Source of the DNA: Halobacterium zhouii
GTDB lineage: Archaea > Halobacteriota > Halobacteria > Halobacteriales > Halobacteriaceae
DNA length: 64,000 nucleotides
Assembly: GCF_021249405.1 (NCBI RefSeq)
Contig: NZ_CP089593.1
Span: forward strand, 186,001-250,000
Reading direction: 5' to 3'
The notes under the pieces are model-generated. The model was not told the origin of the DNA and ran no database searches. It saw only the letters and a list, made by a program, of their open reading frames with translations. This document shows, one piece after another, positions 1 through 8,264 of the stretch; position 1 is the stretch's first letter, and each line of letters starts with the position of its first letter. The translations under genes and the position numbers were made by a program.

Positions 1-294
1 CCCGTCGGCGACGGCGTCCGCGAGGTCTGTGACTACTTCGGCATCGACCCGTGGACGGCTTCCAGCGAGGGAACAGTCGTGATGGCCGTCGACCCGGACG
101 CCGTCGCCGGCGTCCTCGACGCGCTCGCTGGGGAGGGCGTCCGTGCCGCCGACGTGGGAGCGGTCGAGGAGCGCCGGGACGCCGGCAGCGCGCTGGCTGC
201 GGTCACAGTCGATGGAGACCCCCTTCCGGAACCCGACTCGGACCCGCTCTGGGGCGCCTACGAGACCGGACTGGAGCGATTCAGAAAGACGTAG
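1..294 (+). CDS. AIR synthase-related protein, C-terminal part (truncated by window edge)
   Basis: An open frame enters from the left edge and stops at a TAG at 292-294; the visible 97 residues are a C-terminus. The sequence contains GVREVCDYFGIDPW followed by a stretch like VMAVDPDAVAGVLDAL, which matches the last domain of the AIR-synthase/HypE/ThiL-type ATP-binding fold, where a strand-helix unit follows an allosteric-looking 'SEG/GT' loop. In haloarchaea a HypE-like AIR synthase family protein of unknown substrate is common. The start and the catalytic N-terminal half lie outside the window, so the exact family member cannot be told. Confidence 0.65.
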   Translation, partial: PVGDGVREVCDYFGIDPWTASSEGTVVMAVDPDAVAGVLDALAGEGVRAADVGAVEERRDAGSALAAVTVDGDPLPEPDSDPLWGAYETGLERFRKT

Positions 295-342
295 GCCGTC
301 GCTTTTCGGAGGGCGTGGACCGTCGCTGTACGGGCCGTCGCG

Positions 343-1587
343 TCACGCCGTGACGGTGACGTTCCCCGAAACCGTCGCGTTCGCCACGAACCGCTCGCCG
401 CCAGCGAGCACGACGACGGTGCGGTCGTCCACGCGCACCGTGCGGTACGCGTACCCCGGGTTGTCCGTCCACGAGGCGTTCCTCGCGACGGCCGCGAACT
501 CGTCGGCGTCCGTCGCCGAGTCCCAGCGAGTCACCCACGCGGCGGACTGCTCGACCCAGGACGTGGCGCCCGCGTCGGTGGGTTCGAACAGCACCACGCG
601 GTCGTTCCCCCACCCCTCGCTCGCGGCGACGGCGCGCTCTCTCGCGACCAGGTCCCGGAGCACAATCCGCGTGACGAGTTCGCCGGCCCGCCCCGTGAGC
701 GAGCGAACCCGTCGGTGGTTCTCGGTCTCCGCGTCGACGTCCAGGGCCACGGGTTTCTCGCGAACGTCGGGGTGGAGCACCGCCTCGGTGGTGTCGGGCG
801 CGTCGTCGTAGACGCTCGCGAGTTCGGTCGGGTTATCGACGGTGGCGTTCACGTACCGAGCGCCGAAGCGGTACTGGCCGAGCGAGAGGCGGTCCCCCGA
901 GGACCCGTTCGCGTACTGCGCGGCGATTCGTTCGGACTGGAGCGTGGCGTTCGGGAGGTGCTCGCGGGTGTACGCGTCGGTCGCGTACACCGCGCCGCCC
1001 TCCACGAGTGCGCCGTGCGCGAGTCGCTCGTCGAGGGGGACGGTGGACAGCGAGAAGCCGCCGAACCACGGCACCATCTCCGTGCGGACCTGCGCGACGT
1101 GCACGAACTCGTGGGCGAGCACCTGCTCGACGCGCTGCGGGGTCGCGCCCGCGGGCGAGACGTACACCGACCCGGTCAGCGTCGTGAGTCCCGCCGGCTG
1201 GTCCGGGTCGAGGCTCGGGTTCGCCACGCCGAACAGCCGGAAGAACGCCACGCTGCTCACGTCCGCGGACTTGTACGCCGAGAGATCGCGCACCGTGACG
1301 GTGGTGCCCGCGAACTCCGCGCCGAGCAGCGTCTGGGTTCGCTCGAACGTCCGGTTCGCGTTCACGTCGAGATGTCCGTTCTGGACGACGACGCCGTCGG
1401 GCGCCGCGCTCTGCCAGTCGGTGTCGTCCGGCGGGTCGTTCGCGTCAGCCGTGGCGCCGTCGTCGGGGCCGTCGACGGCCGCCGAGCCGCCGCCTGGCGC
1501 GACCGGAGCGTTGCCGACGGGCGCGGCACAACCGGCGAGTACGAGGAGCGCGGCGAGAGCGACGGGCGCGAAGCGACCGCTAGTCAT
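343..1587 (-). CDS. Surface lipoprotein with gluzincin-like HExxH motif
   Basis: 414 residues from the ATG at 1587. The N-terminus is a lipoprotein signal: a short start, a hydrophobic stretch and lipobox LAGC with the lipidated Cys at residue 20, followed by a Gly/Pro/Asp-rich tether to about residue 60. Residues 159-163 read HEFVH, and a Glu in the segment ALVEGGAVYATD (about residue 196) could be the third zinc ligand, as in gluzincin metallopeptidases. This resembles the haloarchaeal Hvo_1808-type surface protein family (from memory). Substrate unknown; peptidase activity is inferred from the motif. An upstream in-frame start at 1689 exists but would place 34 residues before the signal, so it was rejected. 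Confidence 0.75.
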   Translation of the reverse strand: MTSGRFAPVALAALLVLAGCAAPVGNAPVAPGGGSAAVDGPDDGATADANDPPDDTDWQSAAPDGVVVQNGHLDVNANRTFERTQTLLGAEFAGTTVTVRDLSAYKSADVSSVAFFRLFGVANPSLDPDQPAGLTTLTGSVYVSPAGATPQRVEQVLAHEFVHVAQVRTEMVPWFGGFSLSTVPLDERLAHGALVEGGAVYATDAYTREHLPNATLQSERIAAQYANGSSGDRLSLGQYRFGARYVNATVDNPTELASVYDDAPDTTEAVLHPDVREKPVALDVDAETENHRRVRSLTGRAGELVTRIVLRDLVARERAVAASEGWGNDRVVLFEPTDAGATSWVEQSAAWVTRWDSATDADEFAAVARNASWTDNPGYAYRTVRVDDRTVVVLAGGERFVANATVSGNVTVTA

Positions 1588-1680
1588 ACTCGTCGTTGTG
1601 CGAGCGCTCACTAACTGGTTGCGGTCGGTCTCACGGGCAGTCTTCAGATCAGCCGTTGTAACTAATTTCGTCAGTGGCAA

Positions 1681-1899
1681 CGCCTGCAAGCCCTCGGCTG
1701 GCTACGCTCCCGCGGCTCGCTGTGCGCGTTCGCTCCCGTTGGTCGCTCTCGTGCTTGCTTCGTCCTCAGAAACGCGAAGCGTTTCTGATGTGCGAACGAG
1801 ACGCCGACGGCGTCTCGTCAACGCCGGGGTTCGCGTAGCCAGCCTCGCCCTTGCAATCCACCAGGCGACCGGCTGTGTCACTGGCCGACACAGCCGGTC
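1681..1899 (-). repeat. Hairpin-rich dispersed element, copy A
   Basis: This fills most of the 379-bp gap between the lipoprotein start and the membrane gene stop at 1967. It holds three strong inverted repeats: 1766-1788 (10-bp arms, 3-nt loop), 1796-1818 (10-bp arms, 3-nt loop) and 1867-1899 (13-bp arms, 7-nt loop). Read on the minus strand it begins with GACACAGCCGGT, then GGATTGCAAGGGCGAGG, then the variable hairpins, and ends with CCGAGGGCTTGCAG. Copy B (15045-15190) has the same start and end cores with a different middle. No convincing coding frame crosses it. Confidence 0.7.
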
Positions 1900-1966
1900 G
1901 CTGCCTTGTATTTGAACAGTGCCGTCGCACGCCCCTGAATACGTACGGAAGCCGACGTTCGGACCG

Positions 1967-2383
1967 CTAGCTCCGGGTGGTGGCCGCCAGCTCCCGCCAG
2001 TGGTTGATGCTCCAGTACGCCGAGCCCGTACAGACCAGCGCCGCGGCGAGGAAGTAGACGACGAGCTGGGAGCCGAACAGTTCGCTGGGGTGGCGGGACG
2101 CGTAGACGACGCCCTCGCCGCCGAGCGCGATGAGCGTGAACCCGAGGATCGAGAGACTGGCCGTCGAGGTGAAGACCTGGGTGCCACGACGGGTGGGGTC
2201 CTCGAGGTAGACCATCGAGACGACGAACACGACCGCGCCGCCGAACACGTAGTACGGGAGCCGACCGGACACGCCGACAGCGGCCCCCGCGAGGAACGAG
2301 CGGACGCCGACGAACGCGGCGGTCAGCAGGACTGTCGAGGCCGCGACGAGCACGGCGATTCGACTGAGGTACTCACGTTCCAT
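1967..2383 (-). CDS. Four-helix membrane protein of unknown function
   Basis: 138 residues from the ATG at 2383. Four hydrophobic segments are visible at about residues 8-30, 42-60, 72-92 and 103-125, joined by short polar loops; the ends are charged. There is no signal peptide beyond the first helix and no catalytic motif. It is divergent to the HerA-like gene at 2611, with a 227-bp shared upstream region. I do not recognise the family; haloarchaea encode many such small multi-pass proteins. Confidence 0.75.
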   Translation of the reverse strand: MEREYLSRIAVLVAASTVLLTAAFVGVRSFLAGAAVGVSGRLPYYVFGGAVVFVVSMVYLEDPTRRGTQVFTSTASLSILGFTLIALGGEGVVYASRHPSELFGSQLVVYFLAAALVCTGSAYWSINHWRELAATTRS

Positions 2384-2577
2384 GCTGTCCGAGTGCTTTT
2401 CCGGCGAGGAGATAAGCCTGTGGGTCTCGCGGACGCCCCGTTCACTGTCGCCGCCGGACGCGTCGACGCCCTCCAGTTCAACGACTTCCCTGCTCGTCGC
2501 CGCCGTGCAAGTCGCTCAGACGGCGCTTCTTCCGGAGTGGTGGCAACGGGGGACCTATCTGGGAGCCAACGAGGAAG

Positions 2578-2586
2578 CATATATCC
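2578..2586 (+). promoter_or_regulatory. TATA box for the HerA-like gene
   Basis: CATATATCC centred near 2582 is about 28 bases before the ATG at 2611. This spacing puts the transcription start at or next to the start codon, so the mRNA is probably leaderless, which supports the chosen start. Confidence 0.6.
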
Positions 2587-2610
2587 CTGGGCTGTGAGAG
2601 TACATCCAAG

Positions 2611-4515
2611 ATGGTTCAGTCCGGCGACGAGCTCGAGGTGACCGAGGACGGCGTCAGCCTCCCGGCCGCCGAGGTGCTCACAGGTCGCGGGTTCGTCACC
2701 GGGAAGTCCGGCAGCGGAAAGTCGAACACGGTGAGCGTGTTCGCCGAGGAGCTACTCTCCCTGGACGCGCGCCTGCTCGTCATCGACACGGACGGCGAGT
2801 ACTACGGCCTCAAAGAGGGGTACGAGGTGTTACACCTCGGGGCGGGCGACCAGTGCGACGTCGAGGTGAAACCCGAGAACGCCAAGATAGTCAGCGAACT
2901 GGTGCTGGCCGACGGCGTTCCCGTGGTGCTCGACGTGTCGGGGTTCCTGGAGGTAGAGGAAGCGAACGAACTGGTGTACGAGGTCGCGAAACACGTCTTC
3001 GCGACGGCGGGGTCGATCCGCCAGCCGTGTCTGATGCTCGTCGAGGAGTGCCACGAGTACATCCCCGAGCAGGGCGGCCTCGGCGACGTCGGCGAGATGC
3101 TGGTGCGCATCGCGAAGCGCGGCCGCAAGCGCGGCCTGGGGCTCTGTGGCCTCTCCCAGCGCCCCGCGGCGGTGGACAAGGACTTCATCACGCAGTGCGA
3201 CTGGCTGGCGTGGCATCGCCTCACCTGGGCGAACGACACGAAGGTCGTCAAGCGCGTGCTCGGCCCCGAGTACGCCGAGGAGATCGAGTCCCTGGACACC
3301 GGCGAGTCGTTTTTGGTGACTGACTGGGACGAGTCCATCCGGCGCGTGAAGTTCCGGAAGAAGAACACGTTCGACGCGGGCGCGACGCCCGGATTCGGGG
3401 AGACGCGGGACCCCGACCTGAAGCCAGTCCCGCAGTCCTGGCTCGACGCGTTCGCGGCGACGAAGTTCAAGAAAGACCCCGAAGGGGTAGAGGACGGCGT
3501 CGACGCGGCGCCGGACCGCGGCGGTGACGACGAGGAACCGGAGGAGTCCGCGGGCGTGCTCGACGACGTCGAGGAATCGGCCAGCGGTCAGGCGGCGGAC
3601 GCATCTTCGAGCGGGGACACGTCGAGTGCGGACGCGAGCGAGACGTCCTCCGACGACGCGGCGGATTCGAGTGATGCAGGCGGGACCACGAGTACCGCCA
3701 GTTCGGCGTCGTCGAGCGGTCGGAACGACGACGCGGTATCCAACGGCGCCGCCGGTCGCGGCGCCACGGACGCGGGACGCGGAATCATCCAGGAGCACGA
3801 CGGCCCGGGCGTCCACAGGGGACGCGCGACGAGCGGCGGGCGCGTCGTGAACAGCCGGGACTCGCGGCGGTCGTTCTCGCCGGCGTTCCCGGCGGACCTC
3901 GCCGAGCGTCTGGACGCGATGGACGACTGGGTCGACTCGCGGAGTCCGCGCGTGACGCGGACGAGGGCGCCACCGAGGGACGCACAGTCGGTCGCCCTGG
4001 AACTCGGGGAGATGGTGACGTTCGTCGGGAAGGCGATCGTCTGGGGCGTGTTCGCGGCGCTCTACTACGTCGTCCGGCACGTCGTCGGCGCGCTTCTGGT
4101 CGCCGTGGCTTACGTCGCCGGTGGCGTCCGCTACCTCGGCTACCGAGCGGTCGCGGCGGTTCGGTCGGACGGCCGGCGCGCGACGGCGGCGACGCGTGAG
4201 GGCGCCCAGCGGTCGGGGTCGGTGCTCCGCCGCGCCGCTCGCCGTGGGGCGAACGGACTGCGCGCGGTCGGTCGACGGACGCGCCGTGCGGCGGGCACAG
4301 CTCGAGACGCCGTGTTCGGGCCGCGTGACGACCGGTCGCGCGTCATCGTCGGCGGCCGCGACGAGTCCGACGAACCGCGGAGCGACGGGGGCGAGGAGCG
4401 CGAACGACCGACCGCGGACCTGCTGGTCGGTGGCGCCGTGCTGGCCGTGGCGGTCGCGGCCGTCGCAGTTGTCGCCGTTGCAGCCACCGTCGGGCCGGCG
4501 TCGTTGCTGCCGTAA
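2611..4515 (+). CDS. HerA/DUF87-type ATPase with C-terminal membrane anchor
   Basis: 634 residues. Residues 31-40 are a Walker A motif (GKSGSGKSNT), residues 141-150 a Walker B (LMLVEECHEY), and SQRP follows as the sensor region; these are typical of HerA/DUF87 hexameric DNA translocases. A long acidic Ser/Asp/Ala linker (about 290-420) separates the ATPase from a C-terminal part with hydrophobic segments at about 470-510, an Arg/Ala-rich basic stretch, and a last transmembrane helix at about 605-632. HerA usually works with NurA in end resection, but no nurA is adjacent, and standard HerA lacks this anchor. The substrate is inferred to be DNA or protein-DNA at the membrane; not shown. Confidence 0.8.
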   Translation: MVQSGDELEVTEDGVSLPAAEVLTGRGFVTGKSGSGKSNTVSVFAEELLSLDARLLVIDTDGEYYGLKEGYEVLHLGAGDQCDVEVKPENAKIVSELVLADGVPVVLDVSGFLEVEEANELVYEVAKHVFATAGSIRQPCLMLVEECHEYIPEQGGLGDVGEMLVRIAKRGRKRGLGLCGLSQRPAAVDKDFITQCDWLAWHRLTWANDTKVVKRVLGPEYAEEIESLDTGESFLVTDWDESIRRVKFRKKNTFDAGATPGFGETRDPDLKPVPQSWLDAFAATKFKKDPEGVEDGVDAAPDRGGDDEEPEESAGVLDDVEESASGQAADASSSGDTSSADASETSSDDAADSSDAGGTTSTASSASSSGRNDDAVSNGAAGRGATDAGRGIIQEHDGPGVHRGRATSGGRVVNSRDSRRSFSPAFPADLAERLDAMDDWVDSRSPRVTRTRAPPRDAQSVALELGEMVTFVGKAIVWGVFAALYYVVRHVVGALLVAVAYVAGGVRYLGYRAVAAVRSDGRRATAATREGAQRSGSVLRRAARRGANGLRAVGRRTRRAAGTARDAVFGPRDDRSRVIVGGRDESDEPRSDGGEERERPTADLLVGGAVLAVAVAAVAVVAVAATVGPASLLP

Positions 4516-4542
4516 GTTTTCTCTCGCCCCGCTACGCTATCG

Positions 4543-4610
4543 CCGTGAGTTCGCTTCTGCTGTGAGTTTGCTTCTGCCGTGAGTTCGCTACTGTCGTGAG
4601 TTCGGGGACA
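4543..4610. repeat. 17-bp tandem repeat, about 4 copies, overlapping a gene's 3' end
   Basis: Four adjacent 17-bp units (first unit CCGTGAGTTCGCTTCTG) run 4543-4559, 4560-4576, 4577-4593 and 4594-4610, the last one only half conserved. The stop codon (TAG, 4588-4590) and final codons of the minus-strand membrane gene are inside the repeat; a T-to-A change in unit 3 creates the stop. It lies between two convergent genes. Confidence 0.85.
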
Positions 4611-5178
4611 CCGTGAACCACGCCGGTGCGGCGGGGAGTGTGTCCCGCAGTCGGAAGGCGTCGAGGTTGCGCTGCCGCCGGAGCACGTAGACCGGGCCGG
4701 CGACGACCGAGGAGAGCGCGAGCGAGAGCACGAATCCGCCAGCGAGGTACGCGACCACGCCCGTCGCGGGTCCGCCGCCGTTCACCACCGGAACGAGGTA
4801 ATAGAGCGCGAGGACGGCGCCGCCGCCGCCCACGTAGTGCCAGGGGTTGGGCCGCCAGTCCGCGCCGGACGCGCGGAGCCGCGTAGCGTCCTCGTAGAGC
4901 CAGCGGGTGCCCGCGACACCGAGCAGGAAGTACGGGACCAGGAGCGCGTACGCGACGGCGCGCCCGGCGCCGGGCGTCCGGGTGTCGAAGACGCCGAACC
5001 CGACGACGCTGCCGAGCGCGACGCCGGCCAGCGTGGCGGCCGCAGGGAGCACCGCGAGCGCTGCGAACTGTCCTGTCTCCGCTGGGTCGGTGGCCGTGCC
5101 GCTGTTCTGCCGTCTCGAGCGTGTGTCACTGTCCTGCCGTCTCGACTGTGTGTCGTCGTGAGTGGTTCCCGGTGTCAT
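4588..5178 (-). CDS. Membrane protein with four predicted helices
   Basis: 196 residues from the ATG at 5178, chosen because GAGGTGAC (5182-5190 on the minus strand) is a good ribosome binding site just upstream; a longer frame to 5265 adds 29 residues without support. The first 40 residues are polar with repeated 'SRRQDS/SRRQNS' units, then four hydrophobic segments follow (about 42-62, 74-94, 114-132, 140-165) with the phrase RWLYEDATRLR between them, a cytosolic loop seen in other haloarchaeal membrane proteins. The last codons lie in a 17-bp tandem repeat. Function unknown. Confidence 0.75.
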   Translation of the reverse strand: MTPGTTHDDTQSRRQDSDTRSRRQNSGTATDPAETGQFAALAVLPAAATLAGVALGSVVGFGVFDTRTPGAGRAVAYALLVPYFLLGVAGTRWLYEDATRLRASGADWRPNPWHYVGGGGAVLALYYLVPVVNGGGPATGVVAYLAGGFVLSLALSSVVAGPVYVLRRQRNLDAFRLRDTLPAAPAWFTVSPNSRQ

Positions 5179-5579
5179 CGTGTCACCTCTTCGGGGGTCG
5201 TTCGGGGGGTCGACACACCGGCGAACCGCGCGCCACTCCGCCGCCGTCCGGCACAGCGTCGCCACTGGCCGGGAAACGCTTATGCCGGCGGAGTGAGAAG
5301 CACAGGTGTCCTACCAGCTGTCCTTCTCGGTGCTGTCGTCGTTCGTCCTAGGGGCGACTCACCCACCACCAAAGAACCTTATCGCACGCAGCTGACGTAT
5401 AATTTATCTCACCTTTCGGCAGGGTTCCAGTAGCAGGCTCGAGGCGCCCGAAACCGCCGATTTCCACGAAACGCGGGCGGTTCGTGTTCCCGATTCGCAC
5501 GCCGCTTGCGGGGCGTCCCGGAGCCTTCTTGTCGTGGGCGCCCACAGAGAGCAGTCACGATGGACGCGAGGCGGTCGCC
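5179..5579. other. 401-bp intergenic region upstream of mutS
   Basis: No gene is supported here. A TATA-like GTATAATTTATC lies at 5397-5408, about 175 bp before the mutS start, so mutS may have a long leader or a second unseen promoter; the element is A/T-rich on both strands and could also serve the divergent membrane gene. A 7-codon mini-ORF (ATG 5560, TGA 5581-5583) overlaps the mutS start codon. Confidence 0.5.
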
Positions 5580-8234
5580 GTGAGCATCGTCGAGGAGTTC
5601 CTCGAGTTGAAGGAGGGGACGGACGCCGACGTACTGGCGATGCAGGTCGGGGACTTCTACGAGTGCTTCGGCGAGGACGCACAGACGGTGAGCGAGGAAC
5701 TCGACCTGAAGGTCTCCGAGAAGTCGAGTCACGGCTCCTCGTACCCGATGGCGGGCGTGCCGGTCGACGACCTCTTGCCGTACCTAAAGTCGCTCGTCGA
5801 GCGCGGCTACCGCGTCGCTATCGCGGACCAGAACGAGACCGAGGACGGCCACGAGCGCGAGATAACGCGCGTCGTGACGCCCGGAACGCTCCTCGAGACG
5901 ACGGACGCCGAGGCGCGCTACCTCGCCAGCGTGGTGCGGGACGGCGACTGGGGCGTGGCGTTCGTGGACGTGACGACGGGCCGGTTCCGCGTCACCACCG
6001 TCGGCGACCGGGCGGACGCTGTCACCGAACTCTACCGGTTTGCCCCGACCGAGATACTGCCCGGCCCGGACCTGCGCGGTGACGGCGACTTCCTCGCGAC
6101 GCTCCGGGAGCGCACCGACGCCACGGTGTCGCTCCACGAGTCGGGGGCGTTCGCGCCCGGGAAGGCGACACACAGCGTGCGCGAGCAGTTCGGGGAGAGC
6201 GCGCTCCGGAGCATCGGCGTGGACGCCGAGAGCCCGGCGGCCCGCGCGGCGGGCGCGGCCCTCGACTACGTCGCGGAGACCGACGCGGGCGTGCTCGCTT
6301 CGCTGTCCCGCCTTCAGCCCTACCGAGCGGACGAGCACGTCGAACTCGACGCGACCACACAACGGAATCTCGAACTCACCGACACGATGACGGATGCGGG
6401 CGGGCAGACGCTGTTCGAGACGCTCGACCACACGGCCTCGGCGGCGGGCGGACGCCGGCTCCGGGCGTGGCTCACCCGCCCCGTGCGCGACCGACGGGAA
6501 CTCGAGCGCCGGCAGGAAGCGGTCGGGGCGCTCGTCGACTCGCCGCTCGCGCGCGACGAACTCCGCGACGCGCTCGGCGACGCGTACGACCTCGAGCGAC
6601 TGGCGAGTCGGGCGGCGGGCGGGCGCGCAGACGCCACCGACCTGCTCCAGGTGCGGCGCACGCTCGCGCTCGTCCCCGACGTCGCGGACGCGCTGACCAC
6701 AGTCCCCGAACTCGCGGAGTCGCCCGCGGCAGACGTGCTGGCCCGCGTGGACCGGAACGCGGCCGCGGACGTCCGCGAGAAACTCGCCGCGGCGCTCGCC
6801 GAGGACCCGCCGAAGACGCTCCGACAGGGCGGCCTGCTCCGGGAGGGGTACGACGAGGAACTCGACGAGTTGCTCGTCGAGCACCGCGAGCACACCGAGT
6901 GGCTGGAGGGCCTCGCCGCCCGTGAGAAGGAGCGACTCGGAATCACACACCTCCAGGTCGACCGCAACAAGACCGACGGCTACTACGTGCAGGTGGGTCG
7001 CTCGGAGACCGACGCGGTGCCCGACGAGTACCGCGAGGTGAAGGCGCTGAAGAACTCGAAACGCTACACCACGGAGGAACTCGAGGAGCGCGAGCGCGCG
7101 ATCGTGCGAGTGGAGGAGGCGCGCGCGGACCTCGAGTACCGACTCTTCGAGGAACTGCGGAGTTGGGTGGGCGAGCGCGCGGACCTCCTCCAGCAGGTGG
7201 GGCGCGCACTCGCGGAACTCGACGCGCTCGCCAGCTTCGCGGAGCACGCCGCTGTGAACCGCTGGACGCGCCCGGAACTCACAGAGGGCGACGACCTCGA
7301 GATCGAGGCTGGTCGTCATCCCGTGGTCGAGCAGACCACCGAGTTCGTGCCGAACGACGCGACGTTCGGCGCTAGCCGACGGTTCGTCGTCGTCACCGGG
7401 CCGAACATGAGCGGGAAGTCGACGTACATGCGCCAGGTCGCACTCGTCGTCCTGCTCGCGCAGGTCGGCAGTTTCGTGCCCGCCAACCACGCCCGCGTCG
7501 GCCTCGTAGACGGCATCTACACCCGGGTCGGCGCGCTCGACGAACTCGCGGGCGGCCGCTCGACGTTCATGGTGGAGATGCAGGAACTCTCCCGCATCCT
7601 CCACGCCGCCACCGAGGACTCGCTCGTGATCCTCGACGAAGTCGGCCGCGGCACCGCGACGTACGACGGTATCAGCATCGCGTGGGCGGCGACCGAGTAT
7701 CTCCACAACGAGGTGCGCGCGAAGACCCTGTTCGCAACCCACTACCACGAACTCACGGGTCTCGCCGACCACCTCGACGACGTGGCGAACGTCCACGTCG
7801 CGGTGGACGGCGATCCGGACTCGGGTTCCGAAGACGACGTCACCTTCCTGCGGACCGTCCGCGACGGTTCGACCGACCGCTCGTACGGCGTCCACGTCGC
7901 GGATTTAGCTGGGGTTCCCGACCCCGTCGTCGACCGCTCTCGTGACGTGCTCGCCCGCCTCCGTGACGAGCAGGCCGTCGAAGCGCGCGGCAGCGCGAGT
8001 GAGCCCGTGCAGGCAGTGTTCGACGTCGAGAGCGGCGAGTACACGGAGTCGAACAGAGGTGCCGAGACGGACGGAGCGAGTGAGGGCGACGACACTGGCC
8101 GGGACGACGCGCTCGACCCGGCGACCGAGGACGTGTTGGCGGACCTCCGGGACGTCGACGTCAACGAGACGCCGCCCGTCGAACTGCTGTCGAAGGTGCA
8201 GGCGTGGCAGGAGCGCCTCGAGGACGACAGGTAG
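5580..8234 (+). CDS. mutS: DNA mismatch repair protein MutS
   Basis: 884 residues from the GTG at 5580; the frame opens upstream at 5484, but homologues begin near 'VEEFLELKEGTDADVL'. The N-terminal mismatch-reading domain has VGDFYECFGEDA with the Phe-x-Glu of MutS1 intact. The C-terminal ATPase has Walker A TGPNMSGKSTYM near residue 607, Walker B LVILDEVGRG near 683 and FATHYHEL. After the ATPase comes an acidic tail ending in a helical segment like the beta-clamp/dimerisation region. MutS binds mispairs and recruits MutL, which lies 1.5 kb downstream. Family membership is certain; which haloarchaeal MutS paralogue it is was not resolved. Confidence 0.95.
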   Translation: MSIVEEFLELKEGTDADVLAMQVGDFYECFGEDAQTVSEELDLKVSEKSSHGSSYPMAGVPVDDLLPYLKSLVERGYRVAIADQNETEDGHEREITRVVTPGTLLETTDAEARYLASVVRDGDWGVAFVDVTTGRFRVTTVGDRADAVTELYRFAPTEILPGPDLRGDGDFLATLRERTDATVSLHESGAFAPGKATHSVREQFGESALRSIGVDAESPAARAAGAALDYVAETDAGVLASLSRLQPYRADEHVELDATTQRNLELTDTMTDAGGQTLFETLDHTASAAGGRRLRAWLTRPVRDRRELERRQEAVGALVDSPLARDELRDALGDAYDLERLASRAAGGRADATDLLQVRRTLALVPDVADALTTVPELAESPAADVLARVDRNAAADVREKLAAALAEDPPKTLRQGGLLREGYDEELDELLVEHREHTEWLEGLAAREKERLGITHLQVDRNKTDGYYVQVGRSETDAVPDEYREVKALKNSKRYTTEELEERERAIVRVEEARADLEYRLFEELRSWVGERADLLQQVGRALAELDALASFAEHAAVNRWTRPELTEGDDLEIEAGRHPVVEQTTEFVPNDATFGASRRFVVVTGPNMSGKSTYMRQVALVVLLAQVGSFVPANHARVGLVDGIYTRVGALDELAGGRSTFMVEMQELSRILHAATEDSLVILDEVGRGTATYDGISIAWAATEYLHNEVRAKTLFATHYHELTGLADHLDDVANVHVAVDGDPDSGSEDDVTFLRTVRDGSTDRSYGVHVADLAGVPDPVVDRSRDVLARLRDEQAVEARGSASEPVQAVFDVESGEYTESNRGAETDGASEGDDTGRDDALDPATEDVLADLRDVDVNETPPVELLSKVQAWQERLEDDR

Positions 8235-8264
8235 GCGGCGGTGACGGCGGCCCTGCGACGGAAG

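Noticed and set aside
5784..7895. Long open frame (703 codons) antisense to mutS
   Set aside because: High-G+C shadow frame: Arg/Val/Glu-rich, no motif, fully opposite a gene with complete MutS motifs.
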